From NCBI RefSeq assembly GCF_018139145.2, contig NC_059478.1:15421001-15485000 (forward strand): a stretch of 64,000 nt of DNA, read 5' to 3'. The translations under genes were made by a program, and so were the position numbers. The DNA is from Gymnogyps californianus. Lineage: Eukaryota > Chordata > Aves > Accipitriformes > Cathartidae. The notes beneath the pieces were generated by a model. It did not search any database. It was not told where the DNA came from and saw only the letters and a program-made list of their open reading frames with translations. Positions 24,101 to 39,100 of the stretch are shown here, one piece after another. Each line of letters begins with the position of its first letter. The first letter of the stretch is position 1.

Positions 24101-27100
24101 TTTGTCACTTCTGCCAGAAAGAAATCAAGGAAACTTGATAAATAATGCAAGGATGCACAGTTGCCAGCAGCCCTGTGTTACAGGGCAAAAAATTCTAAGA
24201 ATATGTAGTGAGGTATTCAAGTGTTCATTTTCATGTACATCTTTTAGAGCAAGTTAGAGGAATCACCCAGCAAAGTGTTCAGTCTGTCCTGGTGCTCTTT
24301 TTCGGGAGCAATAAGCTTTTTTGCTAGGTAGGTAGCTGCCATATTTGAACATCTCCCAATGCTGTTTTTGAAATGACAATGGTAATGCAACAGAAGATTA
24401 GAATTGTACATCCAGATTCGTATGAATTGGGTAGACTAAGCCTCTGAAATCAAATAGAAATGGTTTTACTTGTATGAGAAACTCTCTTTAGCTTCTTGAT
24501 ATATGACCTATTTCAATAATCCTGGAATATCTTTGATTAGCTAAAGCTTATTTATGTGTCCTTTTCTTGTTGGCACATTTGACAGCTGTTAAGACTTTAC
24601 ATGAAGAAGAAATTGCCAGAATACTTCGTTTACTCTGTGATCATGTTGTTCTTGAAGAGCCCATTTGGTCTCTGTCTTCATAGTTCTGTTTCAACGTATG
24701 TGCATGGTGGCAACCTCTTTTCCTTGATAGTTTTCTTCTTCCATTCTCACATTGGGGGGGGGGGAAAGACATGTAAAACTTGCTGCCTTTTTTTTTTTTT
24801 TTTTTAATGTGCAAACACTGGGGATTTCAGAAAGCCACTTTTTTGGAAGGGCGAACTGCCAGCAGGAGTTGTTAAAGCTAAGGGACGATTTATGTCGTGC
24901 TCTTCCTTTTTGAAGGGATAATTGCATTGCAACTTTATGTAAGAATAAAAAATAAATCACACTGTTAAGGTCTGCAGTAACTTTGTGTACCAGATGTCAG
25001 TATTGGCCTGTTGGGACACATAGCAAGACAAATACATAGTTTGGTAGTCTGATGCTGTTTTTATTCCAGCATAAAACCACTAATCCAACAGAGCTGTAAC
25101 CAGGAGAAACAATAAAAGATTCAGAACCATTGTGGGTTTTCTTGGGAATTATTCTTTATCTATCTGTCTTCCTCTTGTGCTGTGATGGCTTACTTAACGT
25201 GAACAGTGCCTGCAGAAGTTATGTTTGTACTTCCAATTGAATGTATAATTTCTGCTGTGCTTGCTATGCATGCTGTTTACAAACACTAACAATATTGAGG
25301 CCATATGCTTCATCCCTTGATGGGCTCTCTGGAAGTAAAGTGGCAAGCAGATGTGAACGAGGCGGACAGGGTTCTGTTTGCAACAGCTGAATGCCTGCTT
25401 GTCCTATAAATGATGCACTTATGTTTAAGTGAGAAATTGTTAATCCAACTAATCCTGCACGATTAGGGAATTTGTATGCATTGTTTATAATCTAAAATAG
25501 TAGGCTTGAAGTAATAATCAGTTTCTCAACCAAACAATTCTTGCTCATTGTACATCATACAGGATTGAGGAGATGGGTGTCCATATGATACATAATAAAT
25601 GACAGCCAAAGTAGAATTGTAAGTAGCTTTAGCTGTGTTTTTCAGCCTTAAAAGCAGTGTGATGTTTAAAAAGCTTTACAATCCTCTTGCAGCATCTCTC
25701 AGATACATTGAAGTGAGTGATGGCCCAGCTTTCATCATAAATGGTTCTTATTTAGCTGAGGTGTGGTACCTCATAGATCGCAAATAAAAAGCCTAGCACA
25801 TCTCCAGCACTTAGAAAACATGTACATGTGACATGCTGTTTTAATGAGGAATATCCATTGTAAACATGCTAGTCCTTAATATTCATGCATAGTACAGTGA
25901 ACATGGTATTGGAGAGGGACTAGGAAAGAAAAATTTATAGCACTTGCTTTCTCTGATCAGCAACCTGGCTTTGCTAAGATCATTTTTATTCATCTGCAGG
26001 TCGGAATATATTTATTTTCAATGTAAAGCACTAAGAAATCTGCAGTAGAAAAATTACTGTATATAGTAAGATGTTTTTTATCTACTATTAATCTAATAAA
26101 TTGTTCAGTACCACTTCAAAATTGACTCTCAATCCTGGATGGCATTTCCTGGGCTATGAGGCACCATAAAAAAACCCACTGGTTATACTGGGTGAAAACT
26201 CAGTAGGCTGTGGATTCCACTTCTGCTTACCATTCTGGACAACATACACTGTTACCTGTAATTTTGCATGTGTTGTATAAATGTATCATAATTATCCATT
26301 GTATAATTATTACACATTATATATTTATATGAAAAATTCATTAACCTTATATACTTATTAATGTACAACCAATTATAAATGCAATATAGCTATGGTTTAA
26401 GGGCTTTCTTCTTTACAAATAGTATTTTTCCTTCTCTGCAGATATTACTTCTTGCCTCTCACCCATGTAGGTTTAAGGAGTATGTATGAAGGCACTCATT
26501 CCTAAACTAGAGGGTTTTGTCTTCTAAATAATAATAATAAAAAAAAGCTATCAAGAACAGAAGTCAGCCCAACAGTATCCTGCTGTTCTGATCTTTTTTT
26601 CTTTCTCTACATAACGTTTTGAAACACCCGTTGTTTTAGGCTAGTAGGTTTCATGCTGTCTCTAAAAGGGATCTGAATCATACTTTTTTTTTTGTCATTC
26701 AAACTCTGACTAATATTATGAGGACTTTCTTTGGTCAATTTGTAATTTGCCTCTTTATAAATCAAGTATTAAATATTAGAATCGGTAATTGGAACTCAGC
26801 TTCCCAGTATAGTTATTTTGGGTAGTAATAGGGATTTCTGTGACCTGTCCGTAGCAATTTAGGGCTCAGACATGACCGAATTAATTCTGCTTAAAGATTT
26901 GTTAATCACAGGTCAGCTGAGCTGCAGTAACCAACCATGTGCAACTTGCAGCCTGTGGGGAGCACGAGGTGAAGTACTTGAGCTTGACCTGCTTTAATTA
27001 AGACTTAGGCCAATATACGTTACCTTTTTGGATTTTACAGAGTGGGTGCACAGACTGTCCAAAACATGGCTCTGCTGACAAGTGGGGACCTCATACAGTC

Positions 27101-30100
27101 AAACTACTTCTGACTGATGTCTGAAGTCTGACCTCCCCATTCGCAGAAGTGCATGGCTCTGTGCATACGTTCATCTCTATGCAGAACGTGTGGATATGCC
27201 TGAGTTTCAGCATATACTTACTAGTAGTTTGATCATACTTGCATAGGTTGAGCTTGGTGTCCAGGGCCTCTCCACTGCTCAGTTTCTGCCTCTCCTGTTC
27301 CTATGGGGGGTGTCCTTGGACCTGTTGGGGTGTATCTGGGCTCTGCCATGAGGCCAGGCTTGAGGCTGCTGCCATCATGCATTCAAACTGCACAGACATG
27401 AGTATGAGCATCCGAGAGGCCCGAGAGAGGAATGAGGAGCTTATGCTGCATTGTACTGTAGGCCACGAGCATGCTCACGTGAATGGTGGTGAGGACAGTC
27501 CGGCTGTTATGATGGTCCTCTTTGCCGAGTACTCACGCTTGACTGAAGTCAGCGCTTCAGTCAGTCACAGGGACTCTTTCCAGAGCATTTAGCAAAGGCA
27601 GATGAGATTTGTAGGCAGACTGACCTTGGGGTATGTAAGTAGTTCACAGACATCTGCAGCTGGCAGAATGAATGTACGGAGCTGGGTTGTGAGCTCTACC
27701 AGGCTTTGCCTTGATAAAGGGGTCTGGCCACCCAAGCAGGATGTACATTTAGCCTTTACTGCCTAACTGTCAAGTGGTAATTGTGAAACTAGGCTTCTCT
27801 GTAAAGCACTAGGAGATTTGTGCATGAAAATAATTATACAAGAGCTAGGTATGTACTAATTGTTAATTAATTATCTTGGTATTGGTGGGGTTTAATCACA
27901 TGCTTCAGTGCTACTTGAAATAGTAAGGCTTTCCTGAGATGAAATAGTGTATGTGAATGAGTGTGGTGCTGATAGAATCTTTTTATGGGACCACATTCAT
28001 TTTAAGAGTCAGTATTGCAGTTTTACTCAGTATTTCTTGTGTTTATGAATTGATTGTGATTGTTCTGTGATTAGAAGTAGAAGGAAATCAATCATAAAGC
28101 AGAGACTATTTCTTTAAAGAATTCAATATATTTACATATGTGTGTATGCACAATGTGCTGCCAGAAAATAGTCATGTTTACATGGCTGATTTGTATCTAT
28201 AGTTTAGTTCACATGTGTTTTTAACCTTGAATGCCAATGGCAAAAAAGTAATGCCTGAAAGAATTAGTTCACCACACCAGAATACCTAAAAAGGTTATCA
28301 TATCACCGAATGTGTGAAAGCACCTTTCAACACAGCATACTTTGAACTCTTCTTTCTAACACTAACTTAAGTTGCTCAAATAATGAGAGATTACATCCAA
28401 CACTGATTAAAAACACAGTATATGGTCATAATTTACATAACAATTATGTATTTTATCTAAGAGCCCTTTATTGTCTTCGCAGAGAAGACCAACTGCCAGC
28501 TTTTATAAAGTCTGCCTTGAAGACAGCCAATGTCAAAGCTTCACAAGATCTAAAATTATTTTAAATAGATTCATTCATCCTTAAAACACTCCTCTCACCA
28601 CTTGAGCTTTTTTGAAGATACTTGATAAAGCCAGCAACATGTTTACTATTATTTTACAGTTCTATGCAAAGGAGGTGATCCTTGTTAAGGTAAACCATTA
28701 TGCCCTATTTTATGAGTGGAAGGAGATACAGTCACATGTTGAAGAAGAGTAGCTGGGCTTACTTTGGCCTATAGACTTTGCAATTAGTTTTCAGAATACC
28801 ATTGCATGCCTAAAAGAGCTGTTTTTATGCTCTGCTGTCTTCACAGCAAAGTATACAATCTCCCCTCTGTCTCGTAGGCATTTCCTGTACTAGGAATTTT
28901 TTGCTAAAATTTCCCACTCTTGCTGCTGCTGTTTCAGCTCATTGGCTGCTGTGCTAATGAGGGCACTTGGGACTTCCTCTTAATTCAAGCACTGCATTGT
29001 GTAAACTCCTAAACAGGGTCAGACAACATAGTGTTGCCAGCTGCACATCTGCAGCCATCTGGATTTGTGGCAGGAGCAGTAAAATAGACATTGTGTAGCA
29101 GAGTTGAAAGAGTGACAAGAGTGGTGCAAATCATATTTGCAGAAAACCATAAAGTAAATGCCCCATATTTGATCTACAGGAGAGACAGAATCATTATTGA
29201 AATGGTCTTTCTACATGTATATGTATCAAATAAAGACAAATGGGATATGCTACTGCTGTGCAATGTTCTGTGAAAAAGCTTGCTGGCTAATTCACTACCA
29301 TTGCGTTGTTAAGAGGTAAGTAATTATTAAAACTTCTGATGCTCATAAACAGTTCTCTGCTTCCACTTCTATGCCTTCATTAAGATTCTGTTTCTAATAA
29401 ACATCACTTCAGTGTATTAATGTGTTATAATAACATTCTTAAGGAGAAATAATTGCACACTGTGAAATTACAGCTTTCAAGTCTGAGGAAAGAGATGCAG
29501 GTGAATGGTCACATATTGTTTTGTATCCGGGCTTACTACTTGTTTGGGGCGTGTCTGGAAGAGGGACTTCTGATGCCTTTTTCTTTCTGATCCTTTCTCA
29601 CTGACCAGCGTCTCTAGTGACCATTCCGGGAATAACATCATGGGTCTGCCTGAAGTCAGTGAAGCTTCAGAAGTTAACTTTGGTAGAGCCATGGTTTCAT
29701 TCGCTTTGACGGTGTCACTCAAGTGTCAATACAAGTTGCAGTCTCTACTTTTCTTTGAAAGCTTTTATTTGGTCATTTGTTTCCTAGCTTTCACAGGCAC
29801 TAGAAATGTGGATTAATACTGTCAGCGTTTGTTACTCAGTAGTTTTACTGTTGGTTTTATGCTGAATGTACATATTACGCACAAGTTACCCCGATGTGAG
29901 ACAGCTCAGAATAAAGTCATAGTTCTAGATCAGATGCTTCCCATGCAATGGCTTTTAAAGTGTTTTTAACTCATTTTTAATGACACCTGGATCCTTTGCA
30001 GTAATGCTCACAATGTGGAGACTTTAAAGTATTATATAAGAAGAATGACTTTAAGGTAATATGCTCAGGAGTGGACATTACAGTTTTGGACTTTTCTTTC

Positions 30101-33100
30101 TAATTTATCTGACCTGTTAAAGCTCTTTCCCAAATATTTAGTACTACTCCCCTGTAAAATTGGCTTGGCTTCCTAGTTCTGTTTTATTATCTTCTTGGGA
30201 TGGCATTCATAGCTAAGATCCAGTTCCCCACTTTGGCTGAAGTATTGCTCTTAATCTAGAGTGCCATAGGTTTTCCTGACTAATCCAGCCCCTGTTGAAT
30301 TTAGTGGGGATGTGTTACCTTGGATTTCAACTGGAAAAAGATAATAACCTTAATGTATTTGGTGGCTTGGCAATTATACTGTAGCCTAAGATAATTGTAA
30401 AGGAAGAGATGCTTATACAGAGGCCATTAAAATAGGAGTGGAGCTAGTTATGTGCTTTCAAAGAAAGCTATTTAATTGTGAAGATAATGTTTAATAAAAA
30501 ATTGTAGAATTGTTTTATTGAGCTGTCTACTTAAATTTATCATTATGAATCAAATACTAATTGACAGTAACAAACATAAGTAAAAAACAATTACGTGTGT
30601 ATGTTTTGCAGACACACATATTTTGCCACAAAAATCCAGAAAACAATTTTTGTGGAATCTTATAGGTATTAATCATATGTGCAGCCTGTTTTTCTCATAG
30701 TTACATTAAAACACAGGGTGCTTATACTGGTACAGTGTTTGGTCCTTCAGTTTCAGTTGTTTGACGATGGCATTTCAGTGAAAGTGACTTTCCTTGAACT
30801 GATCTCAGGAATAATGTATCTGCAAAATGTGGCTGGCCTGGAGTAGAAGTGAGATAGAAGTAAGACAGTGTGAAAAGCAGGAAATTCAAATATTCTCCTT
30901 CTTCTGAGAACAGTTGGCTCCAGTCATATACTGACTGTAAAACCACTACTTTGTGACCAGAATCTTTAAGAGATGCCTTTTATGTGATCAGTTTTTATTC
31001 AAACAGGGATGAAAGACCGTTTATGTTGAATTTTGCAATTGAATGTTCATCCTGGGTAGAAAAGTGCAGTTGTGTACATCACCTAAGGTTTAAAGCATAA
31101 AGTAACATTGCTGTTGAAAATGATCGTTGATATGGGTATCATAAGCGTTGGTGTTGCGCTTATCAAGCAATAATGTTTTCAATATGCACAGAAGGGCTAA
31201 GAAACCAATCTCCCTCAACAGACAGAACAAAGTACTGTTTTCTTGGACAGGCAAGAAACAAAGGGGTTTACCAAGGCCAGGCCATAAGGAACCACAGTCC
31301 TTTTCACATGTCACTTGAAGTCCAATAGAAGACTTCCTTGATACGGTTGACTGCAGAGCTGAACATGCTGTATGGAATTAATCTTCTAATAGGGAAGATA
31401 AATGGTAGGGCTTTGAACATTTTGTTTTTCCTTTGCTAATATTGTGGTATTTTAAAGGTTGAAGCTAAGCACCTGAAAAAAGAAAAATTTTGATGTAAAG
31501 TTCTTTTTCAAAATCCCTAATGAAATAATGATATGCAACAACAACCCTTTTCAAGTATCACTCGGAGATCCGGAGACTAAAAGTAGTTGATCTCTGGTCA
31601 TATTACAGCCCATCTTCCTAATGAGGTGTGTTTGTAGAGTGAAGTGTGGAGCTTGGGAAATGGATAATGGCATCCTCGTTTTTTTAAAAAGAAAATGAGA
31701 ACAACTTAAAACCTGTATGAATTCCCTATTATAAGAAACTTATCTGGAATATTTCAGCCTGAAGTAACTTTACCTTTTGTAATGTGAATTGGTGCTTTTA
31801 GAAGGCCATTTTGAATTAATTCTTTTCTCTTCCCCTCACCATTTTCAGATCAAAATTACTTTTTTTTTGAGATGTTGAGAATTTTCTCTAGATTAATATT
31901 TTTTTCTAGCTTTTGGGTGTTATTTTTTAAAAATTAGAAAAGCTCAGTACATGGGCAAGAGTTCTCACCGAAGTTTGTTGTCTACTACCTCTTGGGATGT
32001 GTTCACCAAGAATACTTGTCTCAGTATTGTGAAACTGTGCCAGCAGTTAGATAGTTTTGGAGCCAGGTGCCAAACACTTATTTGGCCCCCAGACTGCCAT
32101 GTTAGCATTACTGAGCTTGTTTTCCTAGTGTCCTGGCCATTTCTAATCCCCTGGAGAACTGCGGTGCAGAGCAGCTGGATACTCTTCATCTCACAGCAAT
32201 ATAAAAGGTTTAGTGGACATGAGTAGGGGATGTAATGCCAAGCGCAGTGGGTAAAGTGGACTGAATGCGGAGCGAATGTTCCTGTCAAGGCGGAGCCCGG
32301 CAGGGCAGGTGCACCCCATGGGGCTGCTTGCTCCCCCCTCCGCTTCTGTCACAGAGCATCAAACGCAGGGCCTGCTGTCACGTGCCAAGTCTCACCCTCT
32401 GGCCCTCTGTGGTGATGGCACAAGGCCCTTCTCTTAGTTACACTCAGAATAGTGGGGTCCTGGTAACTGTTTCTCAAAATGATCTTTTACGTAACCGAAC
32501 TTTGCTCTGGCATCATGTGATTCCAGCCCTGGTGACAGTGTGCTGCTGTGCAGAGGCTTTGCCTGTTGGATAACGCAGGCATGCTCTAGAGGAGATGCCA
32601 TTTGCATACACGATCAATTGCTCAGTTAGGAAAAAAAAGAAAAAAAAGAGGGGGGGGGGGGAAAAGGACGCTTTTAGAGACACTGTACTTAAAAATATTT
32701 CTTTTTTTTTTGTCGTATGGTAATGAATGAAGATAATTCAGTGAATGATGAAGTTGTCCGTGTCTCTGTGATTATGTGCTCATGGGGTTCACTTGAAGCT
32801 CCATGATTATAAATACTAGGTAATTATGTGCCTCTTGCTTTCAAATAGCAATAAAGTCTTCATGAAGTGAGCAACCTTTACCATTGTTACGTACTGACTA
32901 TGTGTACAATGTATTACAAAAAGGAGTAAAGAATATTTGTCCCTGTCAGAAGTAACATTAGTGTTTGGTAGCATATAGCCATACTCTGCGCTACAGAGAA
33001 ATAAGTAAAGCAGATAATATTTGACTATTAGGTATATAATCTTATACTGCTATTTTTCTTTTGTAAATGGCCACGACCAAACATATACCAAGACCTCTTA

Positions 33101-36100
33101 AAACGTTGATATTTTTCTCAAAAAATGGAGAGTACATATTTTTAAAACAAAATCTATTGGAAAAAAAGGCTGAGTATTTTTTTCCACATCTTTCTCTAGA
33201 AAAGGAATTTTCTTTTCATATCTTTTCTCCAGACCTTCAGAAGCTGCTATGCAGTATGGTCCTATATCTCCATGCAGAATGCAAGGGGGGGATATTTTGT
33301 ATTTAATCAATAGCAGACAGATTTATCTAGGATTTATTTTTTCATTTACCTCAAAACTACTGGTCATTTTTTACTATAGAAAATGTACTTCTGTGAAAAT
33401 CAACCAGGGCATTTGCTGTCAGTTTAAGCAAGCAAAAAGCAATGAGAACAGGAAAAACACAAAGAAAATGGCCTCAAGGGAAAGCTCTGCATAATGAACT
33501 TAAAATTGCTACTGCTGGAAATACTGTTGCTGCTTTTCCTGCCAGGGCTGTCACCTCACACGGCAATTTAAGCTTAAAGCGGAGAGTGGAGCTTATCTAC
33601 AGCATCACTAAAAACCAAGGTTTATATGCTAGATTTTCCAAACTCTGGAGACCACTATGCTCTGTGGTATGTTGACGGCATTTTTAAAGGGGAAATAGGC
33701 CAGAAATAGCCCATGGTCTTGCTAAAAGTTAAGAAGAAAAGATAAGGAACAGGAACAACAAAGCCTATGGAACCCATATTTTTAAAAGAAATCTACCCCA
33801 CACTTTTAAAGTGGGAACTCATAAGTGAAATGAATGGGGAGGCCATTGAACTTAAATGATAACAGTTTGCCTAGAGATACAGAGATCATCCCCAAGATTT
33901 TTAGCTCCGGTTCCCAGCTTCCCTTCCTGCCTGATAAGGAAGTATGAGGAAGTTCATTCTAGAGAGAAAAGCAGAGCTGTGGACTGCCTGAGATGCTCAT
34001 TCCCCAAAGGGACAATCCCTTGCCATGTTATTTCTTGAAAGTGGTCTCAGAGAAGCCTTGGTTAGGGTTCAAATCATGCCTAAATGGGAGAAATACAATG
34101 AATAAAAAGAAGTCAGAAGAGAAATTACAGTGCACAGTATTGTCAACTGTTCTTAATTTGAGAAGTTCAGAATATGGATGAATATTTAGTGGTCTTTTTA
34201 ATGCAATAACTGCTTTTCAGTGTTACTCATCTATCTGAGCGGTTGCTGTAGCTACAGCATAACCCTGAGAATTGGCAGAGAGGGAATCGTGTATTCTACC
34301 ATGTTCCCCGGCCCATATGAAATATTTCATGAACATTTGTATACCCTAAATGAGGTGTTAGCTGGAAAGATCTATGAATGTGTACACAGAAATTTCTTTC
34401 TTAATCCCAAATAGAGATTATCAACTTTAAATTTCAGGATTTATCTTGTTTAAATGCATTAATACACCCTCAGATACCTTGTCATCCAAATGAATGTTTA
34501 ATTCTTACTTGAATCCTGGGGTTTTATAGGAAGTTACGTCATATATGAGAAGGTAGTGCATAAAATAAACCTCATTTAGTATTTCAGAAGTGCAGATTTA
34601 AGGTGATTTATTTATATAAGTGCTGGCTGTTGTAAAGCATACATGACACTAGGGGAAGTTTGTTTATGGAGTCAGTTTAGTGGAAAATCAACAAGGTCAG
34701 AGCTGCTCTAGCTCTAATATTTGGAATGAGTCAGGTTTGACATTTCAAGTTGAAAAAGAGCTCAGAATTTAGAACCAAGTTAAGAATATACTGGATGGAT
34801 GATTTGGGGAAGGACAAATTAGATTTCTAAATTGACATGCAGTGCTAAAACTAGGAACAGCTTGCCTGGATTCAGAAAAATGACTAATACAGAAAAAAAA
34901 CCTGAACTTATTTGGGAGGAAGGAATCAGTGTAGGGAATGTGTGCTAAATGCTGTATCCTGTGCAGAAAACAAGGAAAGGGACAGGTATTGGGTGGCTGG
35001 CAATAAATGTATTACTAGTACAAAAACACCATGAAAATCAATCAGCGAATAAATTAATCAGGAGCTAAGAGGTGAAACAAGAAGAAATATTAATTTTAGA
35101 TCTCGCCCCTCCCAAACTCTGTTCCTGGCTGTCGAATGGGTTGTCACATCGCAGACAGGATACGATTGCCATGGAGATGGTTATGAGAACTTTTCCTGTA
35201 ATTTAGATTTTGCTGAGTTAATATTTCTTTTCCATGCTTCCATAAAAAGAAAGGATTATCTAAATGCTAGTTATGAAGTATGTATTAATATTAAATATCT
35301 TTATGTAGGGTGATTTTTGTGTTGTTCCTGTTACACTTTTATATTGTGAACCAGGACTAAGGGCCTTCCCTGCGGTTACAGAGGGAAGCTGTAGTAGAAC
35401 AAGGACCTGATCATTCCCTGTCAGAGCTTAGGCTGATGCCCATCGGGCGATCATTCTTGTCTTGCTCATTCTTGTAACAGTTATGTACGCTACATTTTTA
35501 TCTAAGGACTGTGAAAATTATTTATATGTGTGTTCTTTAGAATACTGGAAAGCCTGCACTTTATATTGTTAGTCTTCAGGTGAAAATTGTTCTTTTCCTT
35601 ATACTTTACATGCTGTAATTATATGTCAAAAGGTTTTCTGAGCCTCAGGGAAGGGTGGCCTCTGCTTTTAACAGCTGTTAAAATATCTGTGAGCTAAGAA
35701 TTTTCATATATATCATTCTTCAAGAAATCTGTACAGTGATCTAAAGTAGTATGACCCTGTTAGACAGAATAAGGCACAAGATACTTCTAATATCCTCACT
35801 TTTTTCATTGCAAATTATATTTCTATACCTGAACTTGTGTAGCTCTGTCCAAAAGTTTATGTTGTCAGAGCTTTCAGATTCTCCATTGCAATCCTTCACT
35901 GTCAGTTTTGGAGTATTCCAAAAACTTTTTGCCCCAAGACATTGCCAAGAAGTACACAAGTAATTCTGTTATATTAAATGCCATTTGTTGACTCGCATAT
36001 GCAGTGGAAGGGGTAATGGTGGTCCCTGTGCCAGAGCGAATACAGAAATTGTTTCTTCCTGGAATATACCAGGCATACAAATTACGGTAAAGGGCAAGAG

Positions 36101-39100
36101 GGAGATTGCCCTCCCTTTCCTCTGCCCTGTAGAGCTGATTATTGCCAGTCGTGCCAGAGAGAAGAAGGGGAAGGAATTGCACTGGGAAACAGAATCTCTC
36201 CTGGGACTTACTGAGATTGAAAAAGATTTTCCTTCCATTTCTGAAACATCAATAGGCTGATTATTGAGATAAGCAGTGCTCGTGCTGAAGGATGGAGGAA
36301 GGAGAACAGCTTTAGCTGAGCTGCCAGTACAGAAAAATACAGAACCTGTATTTATTGCCAAATTCCAGAAGGATTCTATCAAAGTAAAGCCACAGGAGCA
36401 CAGAGATGAATGCCTGTTGTGCTCAATGGCATATCCCACTCTGATTACTTCTGGGGGTAGAGCCCTAGGCCTAGTATAGCAAAAGTTTTGTCTTTAGCTG
36501 AGTTCTGCATCGTTCTGACCCTTGCACCTATGTACCCACTCTAAGAGTATTTTCGTTCAGCTAAGCACTTGAACACTGCTCCCTGCTGTTCTTGGAGCAG
36601 AGATTTTTCTTCATCCAGGTCACCATCAAAGACAGGAAATGTAACAAGGAAAAATTGTTGCCAGCAGCAGGGACCTAGATGCAGCTGATGAAGACAGGTT
36701 GCTGGAAGTGAGGATCTCCTTTCCTATAACTGAATGAGCAGTTCTCCCATTTGCTAACCCCAGCTTCCCTACCAACCAAAAAGAAGAACCTGTATTCCTA
36801 GATCAGCAGATTTAGAGACTCCGCTCAGAGCTGGAGAGTTGAGCTTGCTGGCACACTTTCTCTTTGTGTTCTTGCAAAAGGTTGGGCACTGTATATCACA
36901 GATGCTTCCCTTGTGCTGGATTCTGCTTTTTCCTGGAGTTTGGAAATCTGCAATAATTTTACCGAAATTTATTGAGTTATTGAGTTTGGCAAAAAAAATC
37001 AGTTAAATGCAGAATCCGACTGTGTTCAGGTTGCCTAGTCCTTGATGTTTCATTGTTCCAGAGGAAAGAAGGGGGTTACTGTGACTCACAGTAAAAATCT
37101 TAGTGCTTCAGTTCTCACCTTTATGAATCATATTAAAACTGGTTTTTTGTTTGTTTTTTTTTCATGAGAGTTGTAGGGCTCATTGGGCTGAATTCTCCTT
37201 ATCATTGTTATAATTTTGATGACCTTGAATTCAAGGTTGAGTTACATTTCATATGTGTACTGATCATTTGTTAATTATAGATGAAGGAATTGTACTTCAG
37301 TGTGCTGAAAACTTGCTTGTATCAAAGTAGAGAGAGGATACTTGTTAGTTCAGGTATTGAAATTTCTGTTTCATCTAAAAATTCCACTAGGATCTGAAGG
37401 CAGTCTAAAGTAATAGATGATGACTGTTTCTGTGACCAACGGAATTTTGCTTTTTACACGCTTGCCACCACAGTTATTTTTGTCATTTGTGCCACATTAT
37501 TTATAAGAAGCACTTTCCTCCTCTGTGTGTCACGATTTAGCCCAAAGTCATCTGTGTAGATCTACAATCTTAGTTATAAGTAAGGTCATTAATTGCATTC
37601 TTCCTGTTGACAACAAACTGTGCTTATGAGCCATTGCCCGTAGTTGTTTTTTTTTTTTTGTAACCAGTGCTGTCTGTAGAAGTGTTCAGACCTATTGTGA
37701 TATATGAAAAGGTTTATAATTTCCTGTTAGGTCAAAGGTTTAGAAAAACCTAGGCAATGAATCAGATTTGATGGCATGTGTAGTATTAAGACTTCAGTTT
37801 GCTGGTCTTCATTCCAGTTTATCGAAGTGTGATGTACCTATCAATAAGCTTTACTGTTTTTCATATAGAAGAGTGGAAGAGCCTCGCCTTTAAGTCCCAC
37901 AGTGAATCAAAGTTGGAATACAGTGGTCAGTATTTGACCCTCGTGCCCTACTCTTTTTGATCCTACCTGTGCTACCCGCCGTAAAGCTTCAGTATCACAG
38001 GTTTAGATAGATAGATGCTTAAGGCTTGGCTTTGGCTATTAAGTCTCAATACCATAATTGTCATGAGTAAATTAAAGGTCATGTTTTGCTGTGTAGGTAA
38101 ATACACATCTTAAAGGTGATATTTTACATTCAAAATACATATTTTTCTTTTTTTATTTGAGATTTTTTTTTTTTGCCAACTGTAATGTGAATGATCTATA
38201 GACATGAGAACTTTATTCATTTTGGTGTGATGAATGGGAAACAGGCCATGCTTAATATTAAAATATCAGTGGTGACACTTTGTTCAAGCATGAGGAACAA
38301 AGCTAAAGCCAGACTTGATAAACTTAGCTGGCAAAATATGAATCAAACCCTGTTAAGTACCTCCTGGCAAACCAATCCTCTGATGTGAACAGGAGCTCTG
38401 TTGTGATTTTTTTTTTCTTTTTCTTTTTTTTTTTTTTCCCCTCCCCCACCATGGTGCAAAATTTGGAGCTCAACCCTGTGAAGTGCTGAGTGTCAGTGAA
38501 AGCCACGTGGGAACTGAAATGTTCAGCATCTTCCAGGATTAGGCCTTTACTTTGGTCCACATCTTGTGCATTAAGCCATCTGTTGTTCTTGAACTAATAG
38601 ATTCTTTCTCTTTCCCCTCATCCTGAAAACTAGGTTATGTTATGTCGACTCCAAGCCCTGGTTATAGAAGTTCATTCTCTTTTAATGCAAATAAAGTAAA
38701 GCAAGCCATAAGGCATATTTCCCTCGTAAGAAGATTAACATACAGAACTTGGTTCACTTATGTTGTCTTTTGTGCTGGTTTGGTCTTGTTTCCTTAAGAC
38801 GAGATAGCCATCTCTGTAATATTAGTATATTATACTTGCTGTAATCTGATGTACCATTTCTCTCCCCTTTTTTCTCCTTCCCTAAGATTATCGTTGGAGA
38901 AACTGCAGTGTTTTGTCTACAGTTAGCTACAAAGGATTTTGAAAACCAAGAAAAAACAATATTAACTGGAGACTGTTGTTATATAAATCCACTGGTGCGC
39001 AGGACCATCAGATTCCTTGGTATGAGCAAAATTAATGCTTTCATTTTCTGAATGGTGAGAGTGCTCAATTATGTCTTAATTTTGACCTGGGGAAAATATT

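Larger units (their letters stand above)
18167..38886 (+). other. PLPPR5: PLPPR5 intron 1 (about 20.7 kb)
   Basis: The intron runs from GTAAGC to a strong polypyrimidine tract ending CCTTCCCTAAG. Its first about 260 bp belong to the CpG island; the rest is AT-rich. I see two CR1 tails near 21.2-21.6 kb, several poly-T and poly-G tracts, and many chance open frames of 60-156 codons with no recognisable domain. No second gene, nested or antisense, is supported. Confidence 0.85.

Noticed and set aside
24601..24960. Open frames ending in Phe- or Lys-rich runs
   Set aside because: The runs are translations of a poly-T tract; there is no protein homology.
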